This document shows positions 24,828 to 36,060 of a DNA stretch of 64,000 nt, in pieces (positions within the stretch are counted from its first letter, which is position 1; each line of letters begins with the position of its first letter). Under the pieces are notes generated by a model. That model worked only from the letters and a program-made list of their open reading frames with translations, searched no databases and was not told where the DNA came from. The DNA comes from Casuarius casuarius (lineage: Eukaryota; Chordata; Aves; Casuariiformes; Casuariidae): contig PTFA01000043.1 of the NCBI GenBank assembly GCA_003342895.1, forward strand, positions 436,610-500,609, written 5' to 3'. The position numbers were made by a program, and so were the translations under genes.

Positions 24828-27070
24828 GTGAGCGTGGCTGCTTCCCTTGGCTCGTCCGTTTGATATACGCTTGATTAAGAATGTGGTTGCCGTTTCCAGC
24901 ACGTACCTGAAAAGAGGCATCAGCTTCTCATAGACACTGCACAGGCCTGCAATCTCGGCTGATGATTTCCAATGCATCTGAAAACCTACCAAACCCAGCA
25001 AAAACCTGCCTGACGTGCAAACAAAAATTAACACAAAAAAAGCACTTTACATTCTTTGATTTGCCTGAAAACCAAATGTTTTGATAGTCTGCCTAATTAG
25101 TCTGGGACTTTGGAATACAATGTTGAGATTAACTAAACAGGAAATAACACTAGCAATGCTCCACTAGCTGAAGGACGACCACAGTTAACTGAACTGTTTG
25201 CTTAAATATCAGTGTATACAGAGCCGTATTAAAGTGAAGATGCTGCCAAGTATTTGTCTTCCACTCTTTAAAAAAAAAAAAAAGTCACTCAGGCACTTGA
25301 GTGCTGTTTCCTATTGCCTGTCAAGCAGTGTTTCTAACAGATACTACATGTTGCAAAACCTCATTCACTTGTCATTGTATCTTGACTTAATTAAGCATAT
25401 TTGGGCTTTTTTTCCAAAAGTCATGTAAACTCCTATACTTACTTATTTTTCTGTCCGCAAATATCACCTTGGCAAGGCTAGTTTTAGAATATGCTTGTCT
25501 CCAGGTACACAGAAAACCCCCAGCGCCCAAACTTTGCTAATCTGCATTCTTCAAGCTTTCTTCAAGCTTCTTCAAGCTTTATATCACTTTTTTTTATCCT
25601 GTTTGCCAGTGAAATGTAAAAGCATGCATTTACAGGAATCCAAAGCGCATAGTGACTCTGGCACTTCACCCACGGCCGCTACTTAACCAGTATATCCAGC
25701 CAAGTTACTTCCTGGTAGTGCACTGGTTTAGTGTTAATGCTCTCTCCTGTGAAATATATATAATATCTTTCGTTCTGTTCTGGGATTTCTTTGGGCTGCT
25801 GTCATTCCAGAAGCTATGAGCTCATTTCCAATTGCCAGAAAAGAGTTTCTCCCCATCTAACTTTAGCCATCAAATAGTGAGGTGTCTACTCCAGCTCACC
25901 CTGAGGTTCCTTCTATAATCAATGGAAGGAGAAAGGTGGAATGAATCACCATCTGGCAAGGCCACACTTATCTTCGAATGGGGTGCTTCTCTTCTTGGTG
26001 GAGGCTGACTCATCAGCACTGTCTCACAGAGGGAAAGGGCTGGCTGCGGGCGACACGCATCTTTCACCCATTTGGCAGAAGAGAGCAGATTTGCCCCAAG
26101 TTTCCAACTTACATTGGGACTGGGCCAACATCCATTGCATCATCACTGCACTGTGCATTCCCCATCACGGAGGCCCAGCAAGATCGAAACATTAGGAATA
26201 GGGAGTAGCACGTATGGGTTAGGGAGCAGATAGACAAGGGGAAGAAAGGCACTATCAGTATGTCCTCTGAAATCCTGGTAATCAGCCCAGCCCAGCCCTG
26301 GACCCTGCACCCTCCCGCTCCCTTGCCCACCGCATCTGAAACTTGATTGCCTTCCACCTGCTCTGAAGACTCCCCAGCCACATCCACGAAACTGAATTTT
26401 GCAGTCACTAAAGATGAGGGACTAATTCAGTTACCTGCCCTCATCTTAGGTGCAATAAAATTAAAATCTACCTGTACTGCGGAGAAACTTTGAGGCAGAT
26501 CTGACAGCGGATTTTCAATATTTAACAGTAAAGCTAAATCCTCCTATCTGAATCCCCCAAGATGCTGTTGAGTTAACAATGTTCCATCCATTTAACTTTC
26601 ACTGAAGTGTACTGGATCAATTTTCCATCTTGTCTACATGCACAGTGAGTCTATTACAATTACAACGAGAGACTTCTGTTGACCCCAAGAGATGCTGTTT
26701 GCCTCATTAGCACACGCAGCTAAAACCCAGCAAAGAGGGATATTTCTTGGATGTACTTGTTCTTATTTAAATCATCAAGAGACACTAATGCTCACAAAAT
26801 CTGTTTTTCCATCCTGGCCACCCACTCTTATCTGTACCAAAGCCACCTATTCATGACTCCAGCAATCAATTTGTGGGTGCCACTGAACCAGTGTTGATAA
26901 CCAGCTGCCTACTGGAGCGACTGCTTTCTGAAACAGGAACTCCAGCACTGTCATCACAAATGAAACAGAAACCGCTTCAGGTAAATTAGTCATCTCCTTT
27001 AAGGACCAGTTTCTGGCAGCGTATTAACAGTGAGTGGCACTCCTTTCCATAAGGGGCTGATTGCGTTGCC
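24828..27070. other. Non-genic sequence
   Basis: Contains a poly-A run (25270-25283), a three-copy tandem at 25548-25579 and short overlapping frames on both strands near 25870-26408 that show no known domain. Confidence 0.5.
25548..25579. repeat. Three-copy short tandem (tcttcaagctt)
   Basis: Three consecutive copies of an approximately 11-base unit, each containing AAGCTT. Confidence 0.85.
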
Positions 27071-27090
27071 CTCTCTTCACAGGTAATCAC
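27066..27090 (+). other. Juxtaposed 3'/5' splice-site-like sequence
   Basis: 'gccctctcttcacag' at 27068-27082 is immediately followed by GTAATC. A pyrimidine tract with AG directly abutting GTAA is the known form of recursive (zero-nucleotide exon) splice sites in very long vertebrate introns. One such word can arise by chance. Confidence 0.2.
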
Positions 27091-28880
27091 CGTGGGCAAG
27101 ACCATCAGCATCTCTGATGCTGTTCTTTGACTGCCATGATGAAAAGAGACTATTTGGAGAGATTATGAAAAATATTCACCTAGAAAACACTTAATCGCAT
27201 ACATAGCATTTAATTTCAACTACTTTCTACCATGTCATATGGGCTACAGAGTTCACATATGCTACGTATTTCTCATAGTCTGAAGAAATGCATGATGCCA
27301 TCCCCAAATTTCACCAAAGGATGAGCCTAATGGTTGATCTAAAGATCTTTTTCATGCTGTAACTTGTAATGAAGCCATTAAAGAGGAGGAAATACCTGAA
27401 TTAGTGGGCAGGGAATGACTGTGCTGCTAACCCAGCTCTGAAGCAGGCATCTGCTATGAGCATTAGGTTAAAAACCCTCTGCACAAACAAGACCAGTTCC
27501 CTGCACATGAAACACAAACAGTGACAGAAAAGGGAACGCTTTTTCTTAAACAAAAGCATTCCCCAGGAGGAACATATTTCAGAATTGAACTGAAGAAGGA
27601 TTTAATAAGAAACAGCCTGTTCCAGTCTCTTCTTCCTTCAACGCAAAATAAACATAAACCAGATCTCTCCCATAGAACATGACCATTCCTGCCGAAGAAA
27701 CGGAAAGGAATTCAAAGGTCTCCATGGAAAGTTTGGTTGTCGGAAGAATTCTTCTCCATCAGCAATCCTGGAGAGGCGTTCGGCCTCTTCCCCTCTCCTG
27801 CAGGACCCACAAGGCAAAATTCGCCGGGCATCCCCACCCTGGTCACCACGTCTTCAGTCCACTCCGCCACTACCACCTGCAACGGCCCAGGGAGCTCAGC
27901 ACCTTGCGGGACACGCTGCCCTCAGCAACCAGTCCAAAGGGGTCCCTGAAATGCAGCACCTGTAGTTTTCCTCCGTTCGAGGCAGCTTCTTCATAAAATT
28001 GTCTAGCTATTCATTCTACACGACGACAAGGATCCCAAAGTACATTGGGGGGCGGTGAACTAACCTTTGAAATATTCTGTCTAAAGCTCATTGCTATAGG
28101 CTCATTGCCTAAGCTATGCGAAGGTTCAGCCTAAAGCATAGATGCATTTCCAGCTGCACCACGAAAAGCTTGCAAGACCACCCCCCACCCCGTTTCACCT
28201 ACCTCCATCAATCAGTTAGCCAAATAAATTCTCCTAATTTTGCTATATCTAGTAACCAGAGTCATTTCCAGCCCAGTATTAAAAAAAAACACAATTTTTT
28301 TCTTTTCCTTTTTTTTTTTTTTTTTAAAGAAAAGGGTGGAGGGAAGAAGCTCTCCATGCACGACAGCAGCTTTTTGCATCAGATGACAAAGTCCACCACG
28401 AATTCTCAAAATGCTGCATCTGAAAGGCTGAGCTGTGCCGCGGCGGCTCGCTCCTAACGCTGACCGCTCTGCAAAGACGGCGAGGAAACCTGGCAAGAAA
28501 CTCCTTCGCCAACAACAAACCCCGCTTGCAATAAAAGCCATCTGCAAAAGTGCCAATTATCCTTCTCCTCAAATGATTATGTTCCATCTAGTTTTGCTGA
28601 CAAGCAAGTTATGCCACATTTTAATAGGCAATAAAATGTATTATTAAATAATTAGTAGCTAAGAAACAGAAATTAGAGGGCACTTCCTTTCACATACATC
28701 CCCCCAGTACTTCAAACTATTGATTTAAAGGCAACTTGATCCTCTACAGAGGACAAAATGGAACCTGATACAGCAGTTTACCAGGAGACAATTACAAGGC
28801 TAACGATTGTTCGCGGGAAAGCGAAGCAGGAGGAAATTCTAGAGCCTTCCACCCCACTCTGTTGGGTCTGAGCTGCGCCG
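27091..28880. other. Non-genic sequence
   Basis: Includes a moderately GC-rich part at 27770-27960 (open on the plus strand in two frames, composition effect), a T17 run at 28309-28325 and a CpG-bearing segment at 28430-28490. No gene recognised. Confidence 0.45.
28309..28325. repeat. Poly-T run (17)
   Basis: Seventeen T residues, preceded by interrupted A and T runs from about 28281. Confidence 0.85.
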
Positions 28881-29010
28881 AAACCCCCCAAAGAGCTACA
28901 GTTTCTCCAAACCTGCCCCTCCTTCCAAGCCCATTAATTGCGGTGTTAAAGGTAAAGAAGTATTGATGTCTTTCCTCGCCTCCCTCCGTTCCCCCCCAGG
29001 TAACGTCTGG
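28880..29010. promoter_or_regulatory. Possible conserved element ending in a recursive-splice-like junction
   Basis: A block with CCCATTAATTGCGGTG (homeodomain-like core) near 28930 leads into a pyrimidine tract 'ctccgttcccccccag' ending at 28999 and immediately followed by GTAACG. It is the second AG-GTAA junction on the same strand within 2 kb. Confidence 0.25.
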
Positions 29011-29400
29011 TACTTGTTCAGCCTTGAAGGTATGGTCGCACTAACTGAAAAAAGCCCCGCTAAGACCAATTAAGGCCTTTACTAAGAGGCTGAAAAGAAG
29101 ACAAATGGAGGCAGAAAGCCCGATTACAAGGAACCTTTGTACAGCTGTAAGGCAATTAGAATAGTCTCAGGGGCTGGCCAGCGCGGTACCTACCGGTACG
29201 GGCTTTTACCGCTTGTCTAAACTTAGCACAATCCGTCTCTTTCTCTTTTCGGTCGAGTGTAAAAGTGAACCCTGTATTAGTGTCATGTATCGGCTGATAG
29301 CTCGGTATCGGTTTCCCTGAGCATGTTAAATCTGTAATGCCGGTCTCCAGGTCCCTCGCGGATGACAATAGTATTATGCAGTCAGCTCTAACTTACAAGG
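29011..29400. other. Non-genic sequence
   Basis: Unique-looking DNA with scattered CpG ('agcgcggtacctaccggtac' near 29180). No gene recognised. Confidence 0.4.
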
Positions 29401-29640
29401 AAAGAAGATACGCCTGATGTTAAACCATGATAAAAATCAGAACTGGCTCTTTCAAGAGGCTTTTATTTGCCTAATGCTAATCCCTAGGATGTCTCAAATT
29501 TACTGCATTGTCCTGCATAATTTGGCACAGAATGTGAGAGGTGAAAATGTTTGTACCGCGCGTTTAATAATAAAAATCAAACTTGCATTTACCCTGTTCA
29601 AGGCAGCTTCAAATCTCAGCTCACTCTTACTTTTCGAAGA
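29400..29640. promoter_or_regulatory. Possible conserved non-coding element
   Basis: A repeat-free block rich in developmental-type words: GCCTAATGCTAATCCC (homeodomain), ATGTTTGTAC (forkhead-like), GTTTAATAATAAAA (posterior HOX or CDX-like), with an isolated 'accgcgcg' CpG cluster. A 75-codon plus-strand frame crosses it but is not protein-like. An A18 run follows at 29653. Confidence 0.35.
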
Positions 29641-29652
29641 ATAAAAAAAAGC

Positions 29653-29670
29653 AAAAAAAAAAAAAAAAAA
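29653..29670. repeat. Poly-A run (18)
   Basis: Eighteen consecutive A residues, flanked by further A-rich sequence on both sides. Confidence 0.9.
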
Positions 29671-30319
29671 CTTCTAAAAAAATAGAAACCAATTAATCAA
29701 ATGGCACCTGAGAGCCTCCCTAATGCCATATTTATGCCCAGAGCCTTCCCTACACCCAAACACACACAGACCCAACCCTCCGCCCCAAACCTACAGATGA
29801 TTTTCAAGCCCATCTCCCCAAAACCAAGCATAATCCCCACCATAGATGACTTTCTCCTGGCCGCCCGGTCACTCATGGTCTGCTTGCTAGGCTCCAGCAC
29901 TGAATGCATTGCTCTCTTGAGCACGGTGCTGGCTAAGAGCACATGAACCACCTGCCTAAAACTGCCCTTGTGTTTAGGTGGGAATAAGTGTGTGGCTAAG
30001 ATGCCCCTAGACCTTTGGTGAAGCATGGACTTCAAGAGGGCGTAAGAGATACAGGCTCCCCAACATAGCGCTGTCAGCATCCTACTCAACCCCTCAGGAG
30101 GCATTTATGTGCCTGCCCTGGGTGGCTTTAGCCAACCAAAGGCATTGCTAGGACATAACACAGTCCATGAATTTACAACTAGATGTATCCTTTCAAACAG
30201 TGATTTCTGAGGTGGAAAAAACTTGTCCCAATGTTCAGGCCATCACAGCAACAACACTTCGAATTTCCACAGGGCAACACACCCAAGGGAGCCAAGCAAG
30301 CAAAGTCGCCCCCAGGCAG
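29671..30319. other. Non-genic sequence
   Basis: A 135-codon minus-strand frame (29697-30104) overlaps an 81-codon plus-strand frame. Neither shows a recognisable domain, and both are taken as chance. Confidence 0.45.
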
Positions 30320-30375
30320 CAGAAGGAAAAACTGAGGCTCATGGATTAAAGCAGCTTCTTCTAGGTCAGCTGCTA
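30320..30375 (-). repeat. Decayed MIR-type SINE fragment
   Basis: 'gaaggaaaaactgaggctca' followed by 'tggattaaagcagcttcttc' and 'taggtcagctg' follows the reverse complement of the MIR 3' region (ggaaactgaggcacagagag, gttaagtaacttgcccaagg, tcacacagct). Confidence 0.65.
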
Positions 30376-32129
30376 TGCTTTATGCACAAAATTAGGCTTT
30401 GAGATAACGGACACACATGAAACAGAAATTTGAGGATACTGGTCTGTGTAGAATTTAAGATTATATTACTGCCTCTCCAGGGTTTTGCTTTTTCAACACT
30501 TGTTTGGGTGGATACAGAAAGGCCACAGAGAAGTTCCAAACCAAGAGCGCTCGTCACTCGCTGTTAACCCGCTTACATCCAGTTTCCAATATCTGGTAAC
30601 AAATGAACCTTTTGTGGAAGAATCTAGTAAGAAAAGGATTCCTACTATACTTTGATCAATGGTAAATCTCATAATGCAATGAGTTTAGGCATTTTTTCTG
30701 AGGCACTCCATATCCATAATTTGACCAGTTTACAAGAGAAAGACAGTCCTTTTGAAAAATATATATTGATAAGAGAGTCAACATTTCTTAGATTAGGCAA
30801 CGTTTATCGGAAGTGCTAAATACTCAGCAGTCCCTGCTGTGGTACCAGAGCTAAATTTGTTAAATGGTCTCAGCCACCAGTCTGCTGAATTCTTCTGAAA
30901 ACGTAGTCTTTACTAAGCTGCCTAGATGGACCTGACTCATCTGGAAATGTGATCTCTCCTAAGAATGTGGTCCTAATTAAAGAAGTACGCAGTGATGTAA
31001 TATGCTAGTCCTTCACACTTGAAATACAGGTTTCACATTGTTTGTGTTTCAAGTAAAATAGATCTGGAGATCTGCAATGAAAATCCTTCACATCATAACC
31101 ACAAATCCACAATTTTTGCTGTTGGTAAAACCAGCCAGCAGAGCTCTTGTTGGCTGCGTTTAAAAGACAGTGCTATGAAAGTATCCTCAAATGGCCACTT
31201 CACCCAACCAGTCCTTAATTTTCGTGGTGCTAAACATTCAAACACACAAGGACTATTTCAAAACACTAAACCAAAAAAACAGTACGCTAGGACATCACCT
31301 TTAATAACAAGGTCAGCAACACACCTTTGCTCCGTGAATTATTCAAGCACCTACTACTCGCGGGCTGAACTCCACACCAAATGGCAAAGAGGATATGGCT
31401 AAAGCACAAAATCAAAGCAAATTAAGTCGAGCCTACTTCAAATTATTTTAGCAAGTACAGCACACTACATTTAAACCAGGTTCTCCAAAGAGAAAACCCT
31501 CCACAGCCACCACTCCTCAGGGTAGCTCACCGCATGTTCAAAACTTCTGAATTCATCCTAGATTTCAAAACATGGAAGCAAAGGTCAGGTGAAAAAAAAG
31601 TCTTTAATAAAAATATTCGGGATGAGTCAGGCACCCGCTCCATTGCTCTGTCAAGACCTGAGCGTGCTTCCCTGTAGGTTTGGTACCCGCCATAGTTAGA
31701 CAGGGAGAGCGTGTCACTGACTGACAAACTGTAGCTAAAGACCTATGGTATTTGTTGTCTCGTGTTCCTAGCAATAATGATTTTTGATTTTGATATCTTC
31801 CTCCTCTCTCCCTCCAATACACAGAGACAACTTTGCCTCAGGTAGAGCTGAGGGCTAAAATGCTCTCGCTAGTGATGCGCCCGTGATCTGGCATCTGCGT
31901 CTCACCCAGCTGAAGCCACTCGCTGCAGTACCTGATCAGCATTGCTATGATGCTTCCTTGCAATGCTGCAAAAAGGTTCCGAGTGCTTTTGCATGATGCC
32001 ACAATTTGACTGAATGAAGCAAAATTGCCTGCATTTCTCCAAGCCAGTTCTCAACAGAAGCAGTCGCTCACCCATTTATTTCCATGGTGCCTGGCCAAAG
32101 CATCACAAAGAAGCGCACTCCAAATTTTC
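30376..32129. other. Non-genic sequence
   Basis: No gene recognised. The 127-codon plus-strand frame at 31019-31402 is AT-rich and lacks any domain. Confidence 0.5.
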
Positions 32130-32550
32130 TTCTATTGATATATAAATACAGTCACTTCAGCTAAAGAGCTGTCAAGTCACTCTGACACCTGGTAACTTGA
32201 TTAAATCTATATTAAGGTAGCACATCGTACTGCACGCCCTTTAACACGGAGGAGGGAAATAATTAAGTTTTAAAGCTAGCTGGTGAAAGATAATGCCAAG
32301 TCTGGTTTGCTGCTGCCGTGCTGATAAAGGAAGGGGTATACAATTGAACATTAATTAGGTACAAGCAAACATCTTTGCTAATAGCTCATGTTCTCATTCC
32401 CAAAATGTCAACAACAGATATTAGTGCCAGATGCCGGTACAACATCTCCCATGACTGGGAGCGGGACATGGGAATTGGCTTGTGCATTCGGAGAAAATGC
32501 CAGTGCTGTCAAGGGGGATCTGGCATGATGTCATGAGAGCAGCAAATTTC
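32130..32550. promoter_or_regulatory. Possible conserved non-coding element
   Basis: About 400 repeat-free bases with many developmental-type words: a TGACACCT T-box-like site at 32183-32190, ACTTGATTAAATC, GGAAATAATTAAG, TGAACATTAATTAGG and GCTGATAAAGG. The combination of homeodomain, T-box and GATA-like words without repeats is typical of vertebrate developmental enhancers; binding is inferred. Confidence 0.4.
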
Positions 32551-33109
32551 CTCAGAAGGGATTTACCAAACAAGCCTCACTATTATTAATGATGATCCAC
32601 GTGTCGCGCAGCAAGGCCCTGGGAAGCAAAATGAAACCAGTGAACTGGTGTAACCTGTGAACCAGAGACAACATCAGTACTGTGAGACCAACGTATAAAT
32701 CACTGGAGGCTTTTAAAGTTATCAAGCATCTTCCACGCAAATTGCTTTAAAGAGGTTACTCAACCCACTGCCTCGGCTGCAAAAATTTCAGGAGAAAAAG
32801 CTTGCCACATTGCATAAATCATCATTGCCCTGATGATGCTCAACCAGCGAAGCTCGAGCAGTGTGGACAAAGGGAGGACACAGGCTACATTATTGTATAT
32901 ACAGGGTAAGCAGCTCCCACCCTGGGGCTTTCGCTGTATTAAGGGTGAAATATAGAAAGTGGAAAAACAAAAAGCTGGACAGAAGGAAGCAAATTCTAAA
33001 TCCTCCTGTAACTGAAAGGTCAAGGTATAACACCATCCAAACCAACTTTTAGCCACAGCACAGGATTTAACAGCAGATGCTTTTTTTGCATGCGCATACC
33101 AGAAGTGGA
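32551..33109. other. Non-genic sequence
   Basis: Part of a 172-codon minus-strand frame (32760-33278), the longest in the window. The upper half runs through CpG-rich DNA and its protein has no recognisable domain, so it is not called a gene. Confidence 0.4.
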
Positions 33110-33290
33110 CACATCCAAAACAACGGCAACCCACGGCCACAACGTCCTCAGCACCACGCAGCGGTACCGACCAAGCGCCGGCTCGCGGAGACACCCACCA
33201 CGGGCTGAACCGCCTGCCCGCTGCAGCACCCGGGCTTTGCCGGCAAATCGCCCTTCCACGCACGCCGACCTGGAGCAACTCAGCTTCGTT
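33110..33290. promoter_or_regulatory. CpG-dense patch
   Basis: Dense CpG over about 180 bases (for example 'ggtaccgaccaagcgccggc' near 33163 and 'ttgccggcaaatcgcccttc' near 33237). Possible small CpG island; no first exon is recognised on either strand. Confidence 0.35.
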
Positions 33291-35339
33291 TTACGGATTT
33301 GATCAGAACACAGCTTGGGATGGCATAAACAAAAGCTCTTGAAAATTTGTAAATAATGCATTTCCATAATGATANTTGAATTGAAGTTTAATCAAATCAA
33401 GTAGGATCCTTTCAAATATCACTTATCCTTTAACTACAGTTTCCAAACCTCTTAAATCCTGGCTTTTCTTTTAATCTCACATGAAAATTGTATTACACTA
33501 ATACTGTTTACATCTCATTTCCTCTTTTCCACGTAAAAATATCACTAACTACATTTCATTTCTCTTCCACTGCTCTTCCCCCATGCCATAAATCCCATGG
33601 GTCTTCCACGGCTCAAGCTCTCTGTGCTATTTGCTGCTTTCGAAATAGCCACCGATTTTGCAGCTAAAGCAGCCTGGACTGTAAAGCTCTTTTCAGAGCC
33701 AGGTCCCATCACTTCTGGCCAGATGGGTGCCGCGAGGAAGTCCAAGCTGACACCAGGTTATGGGTCCGGCAGTTTTACACCTCTCCCTCAGCTAACTGCC
33801 TGGCAAGGAGCACAAGACCAACCAGCACTGAAAAACCTGGTCTTACCCTGGATTTTCTAAAATACAGGACTTCTCAGTGCTCAGGATGTTGCTTTACCAT
33901 TTTCAAAGAGAGATGATAATTTGTGAAAGCCTGAGTATTTGTATGCTCTCCACATTCAGCTCGGCTTTAATGGGAGTGGACCAAACCCAAAGCCTTCATT
34001 CGAAAACCTGTAAAATCCAGCAATTTCAATGAACTCGTAAATCACGCCTACCTTCTTCCCTGGCTCCCGGACGTCAGCCCCCAAGTCTTTTGTTGCTTTT
34101 AGCACAATCTCTATATATTTTGCTCAGGAGCACGTTCGCTTCAATACGGAGGCCCCTAAATCCCCTGCCCTAAAACTGCAAAAGATCTAGAAAGGCAGCC
34201 GGCTCCAGGAAGAGCGGTACCTAGTTTTTCTGACATTGGGGCACGTTCAACAGGGATTTCGCCGAAGACTAAAGGCAGCTTGGAAACAAGGCAGTATTTT
34301 CACTCACCTGAGAAGGGTTCAGAGTTATTGCATATTGTGTATTGTGTCTTCTGAGCTGAGAAGCGCAACATACCCTGAGGCCACAAAAAGAGTAAGAGGC
34401 ATTTACTTGCATCTTTTCTGCCTCTCTAGTTACCTGTGTTCAGCTGCTGTTTGGAAAAGAAAAGCTCTGAGCCGTATCCATACCATGGTTCAAAGGAAGA
34501 CCTATCACGGCCGCACCAGTACCGCTGCCCTGCCTTTCATGCCGAAACAGGCTCCTTATCCGGGTCACTAGCAGCTAAGTGCAATAGCAGGCTGCAATAT
34601 TTTCAGTAATCCCGCTGATAAAAGCAAACGCCCAAAGACAACGTTTGAATAAAGACTTTTTTTTTAAGAGATACCTTTAATCACTTCATTTACCTTTTAA
34701 TTTTCTAGACAGAGACTTTCAACTCTTGGGCTGTTAAATTGCAAATTCTTGTCAGGGAAAGAATAGACCATGCCAAAAAAAAAAAAAATAGTCATAGAGG
34801 AATCTAGACCATCACTGGCACAAGTTGGCTTAGAGCCACCATGCGATACCTCTGCGTTGAGCTGGTCACCCACCCGGGCCACCAAAAAGTCCCCTTCACT
34901 GCCACTAGACTAGCTCATCACTGCAATGAGCACCAAGATAAACTACCCAAGAAGCAAAGGATGTTCCATTTTGCCTCTCCTCTCCTGTGTTCGTTTCTGA
35001 AAAGATCTCCCCACAGGGAAACACAGACCTTAGAAACACCGGTATTCTAAGTGTTCAAACGTGCACTCCTCACGTGGCTCCAGAGCTGGATTTATGAGTT
35101 TGGCCTCCTTACAGCTACCACCAAAATCGGATTTCCTTGCACCATTAGGGCTGCACGTTTTCACGGCGGTGTTTCCCCTACGCTTGCGTGGAGACACGAG
35201 ACGGGGCCCGAGTCCTCCTCTTCACTTTGATGGCAGGAGGGCCGCTGTTTCTTTAAGGCCTATCTCGGCAGAAACGCACAAAATCCTTGGGATCAGCCTG
35301 AAAGAGAGGCCAAGGACATTCCTTCCCAAGCATTATATT
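33291..35339. other. Non-genic sequence
   Basis: Contains the single ambiguous base at 33375, a poly-A run near 34777-34789 and a GC-richer stretch at 35160-35240. Opposing frames at 33545-33860 overlap each other and are not supported as genes. Confidence 0.45.
33375..33375. other. Ambiguous base (N)
   Basis: The only non-ACGT character in the window, in an AT-rich segment: an unresolved base in the assembly or a masked polymorphic site. Confidence 0.95.
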
Positions 35340-36060
35340 TGGTTTCACATGAGATGATTAGACTCATCCATGCTAATTACACTAGAAAGAACTAATTAGA
35401 AAAATCTACCATTCAGCTAATGAGGGCTGGGCCTTAACTATCTCAGCACTTAATTTTTCAGGTTGTAAAATATTACTTTACCCTCCTTCCCCCCCACCAT
35501 CGCGTGCCGTCACCACGTTGATTCTTGCAGGAGACTCCATCATTAAATATCTACTAAAGAAATATTTGCGACTATATAGCACGGATTTCCGCCCGCCACG
35601 GCTGAGCTGCTGCAAACGCAGAAGGCAAAATCGCTAATGAATCTGGCACCGCGCTTCAGCGCCGCCTTTTCAATAACTATACTTTTTCCTCCCCTTGGGA
35701 ATGCCGCCGGAGAAGGGATTTCACATGCAATATTATCAATGTGGGAGGAGAGTTTATTAAAAAGCAATGATATCACCTGATAAAGACTAACGTCTCTGCC
35801 AAGGGTTATAGTATTTAGCGGGAAGCTGATGGAATGAGCATAATGAAAAGCTAATAAATCAGAGCCCTTCATTATACAATAAACTCATTAAGTTACTCCT
35901 TGAAAATGGCAAGCCAGACAAGGCACAATATTGTTAGACGAGTGATGTTAAAAGCTTTCCTAGAAAATATAAATTCAAAGGCAGCCTTTGAATTTTGCTG
36001 TATTTACATACTTAGTGTCCATTTGGAGGTTTAATGAAAGATATTAGGAAATATCTATGT
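35340..36060. promoter_or_regulatory. Strong candidate developmental enhancer block
   Basis: The left part has three homeodomain-type sites: CTAATTAC (TAATTA at 35374-35379), CTAATTAG (TAATTA at 35393-35398) and GCTAATGA near 35416. The middle (35530-35800) is repeat-free with isolated CpGs and words such as TTTATTAAAAAG, TGATATCACCTGATAA and TTAAATATC. The right part carries the TCF/LEF palindrome at 35971-35995. A 109-codon minus-strand frame (35543-35872) crosses the middle, but its product shows no family. Of all blocks in the window this one looks most like a conserved enhancer. Confidence 0.5.
35971..35995. repeat. 25-base near-perfect palindrome with facing TCF/LEF-like sites
   Basis: The arms AAATTCAAAGGC and GCCTTTGAATTT are exact reverse complements of 12 bases around a single central A. 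Each arm holds a CTTTGAA word (in opposite orientation), the known core bound by TCF/LEF HMG proteins. Confidence 0.85.

Noticed and set aside
32760..33278. 172-codon minus-strand open frame, the longest in the window
   Set aside because: Its upper half runs through a CpG-rich patch where stop codons are rare, the protein has no recognisable domain, and an opposite-strand frame overlaps it.
33545..33860. Opposing 66- and 87-codon frames with protein-like text
   Set aside because: They overlap in antisense, neither has splice sites or a known domain, so they are treated as chance.
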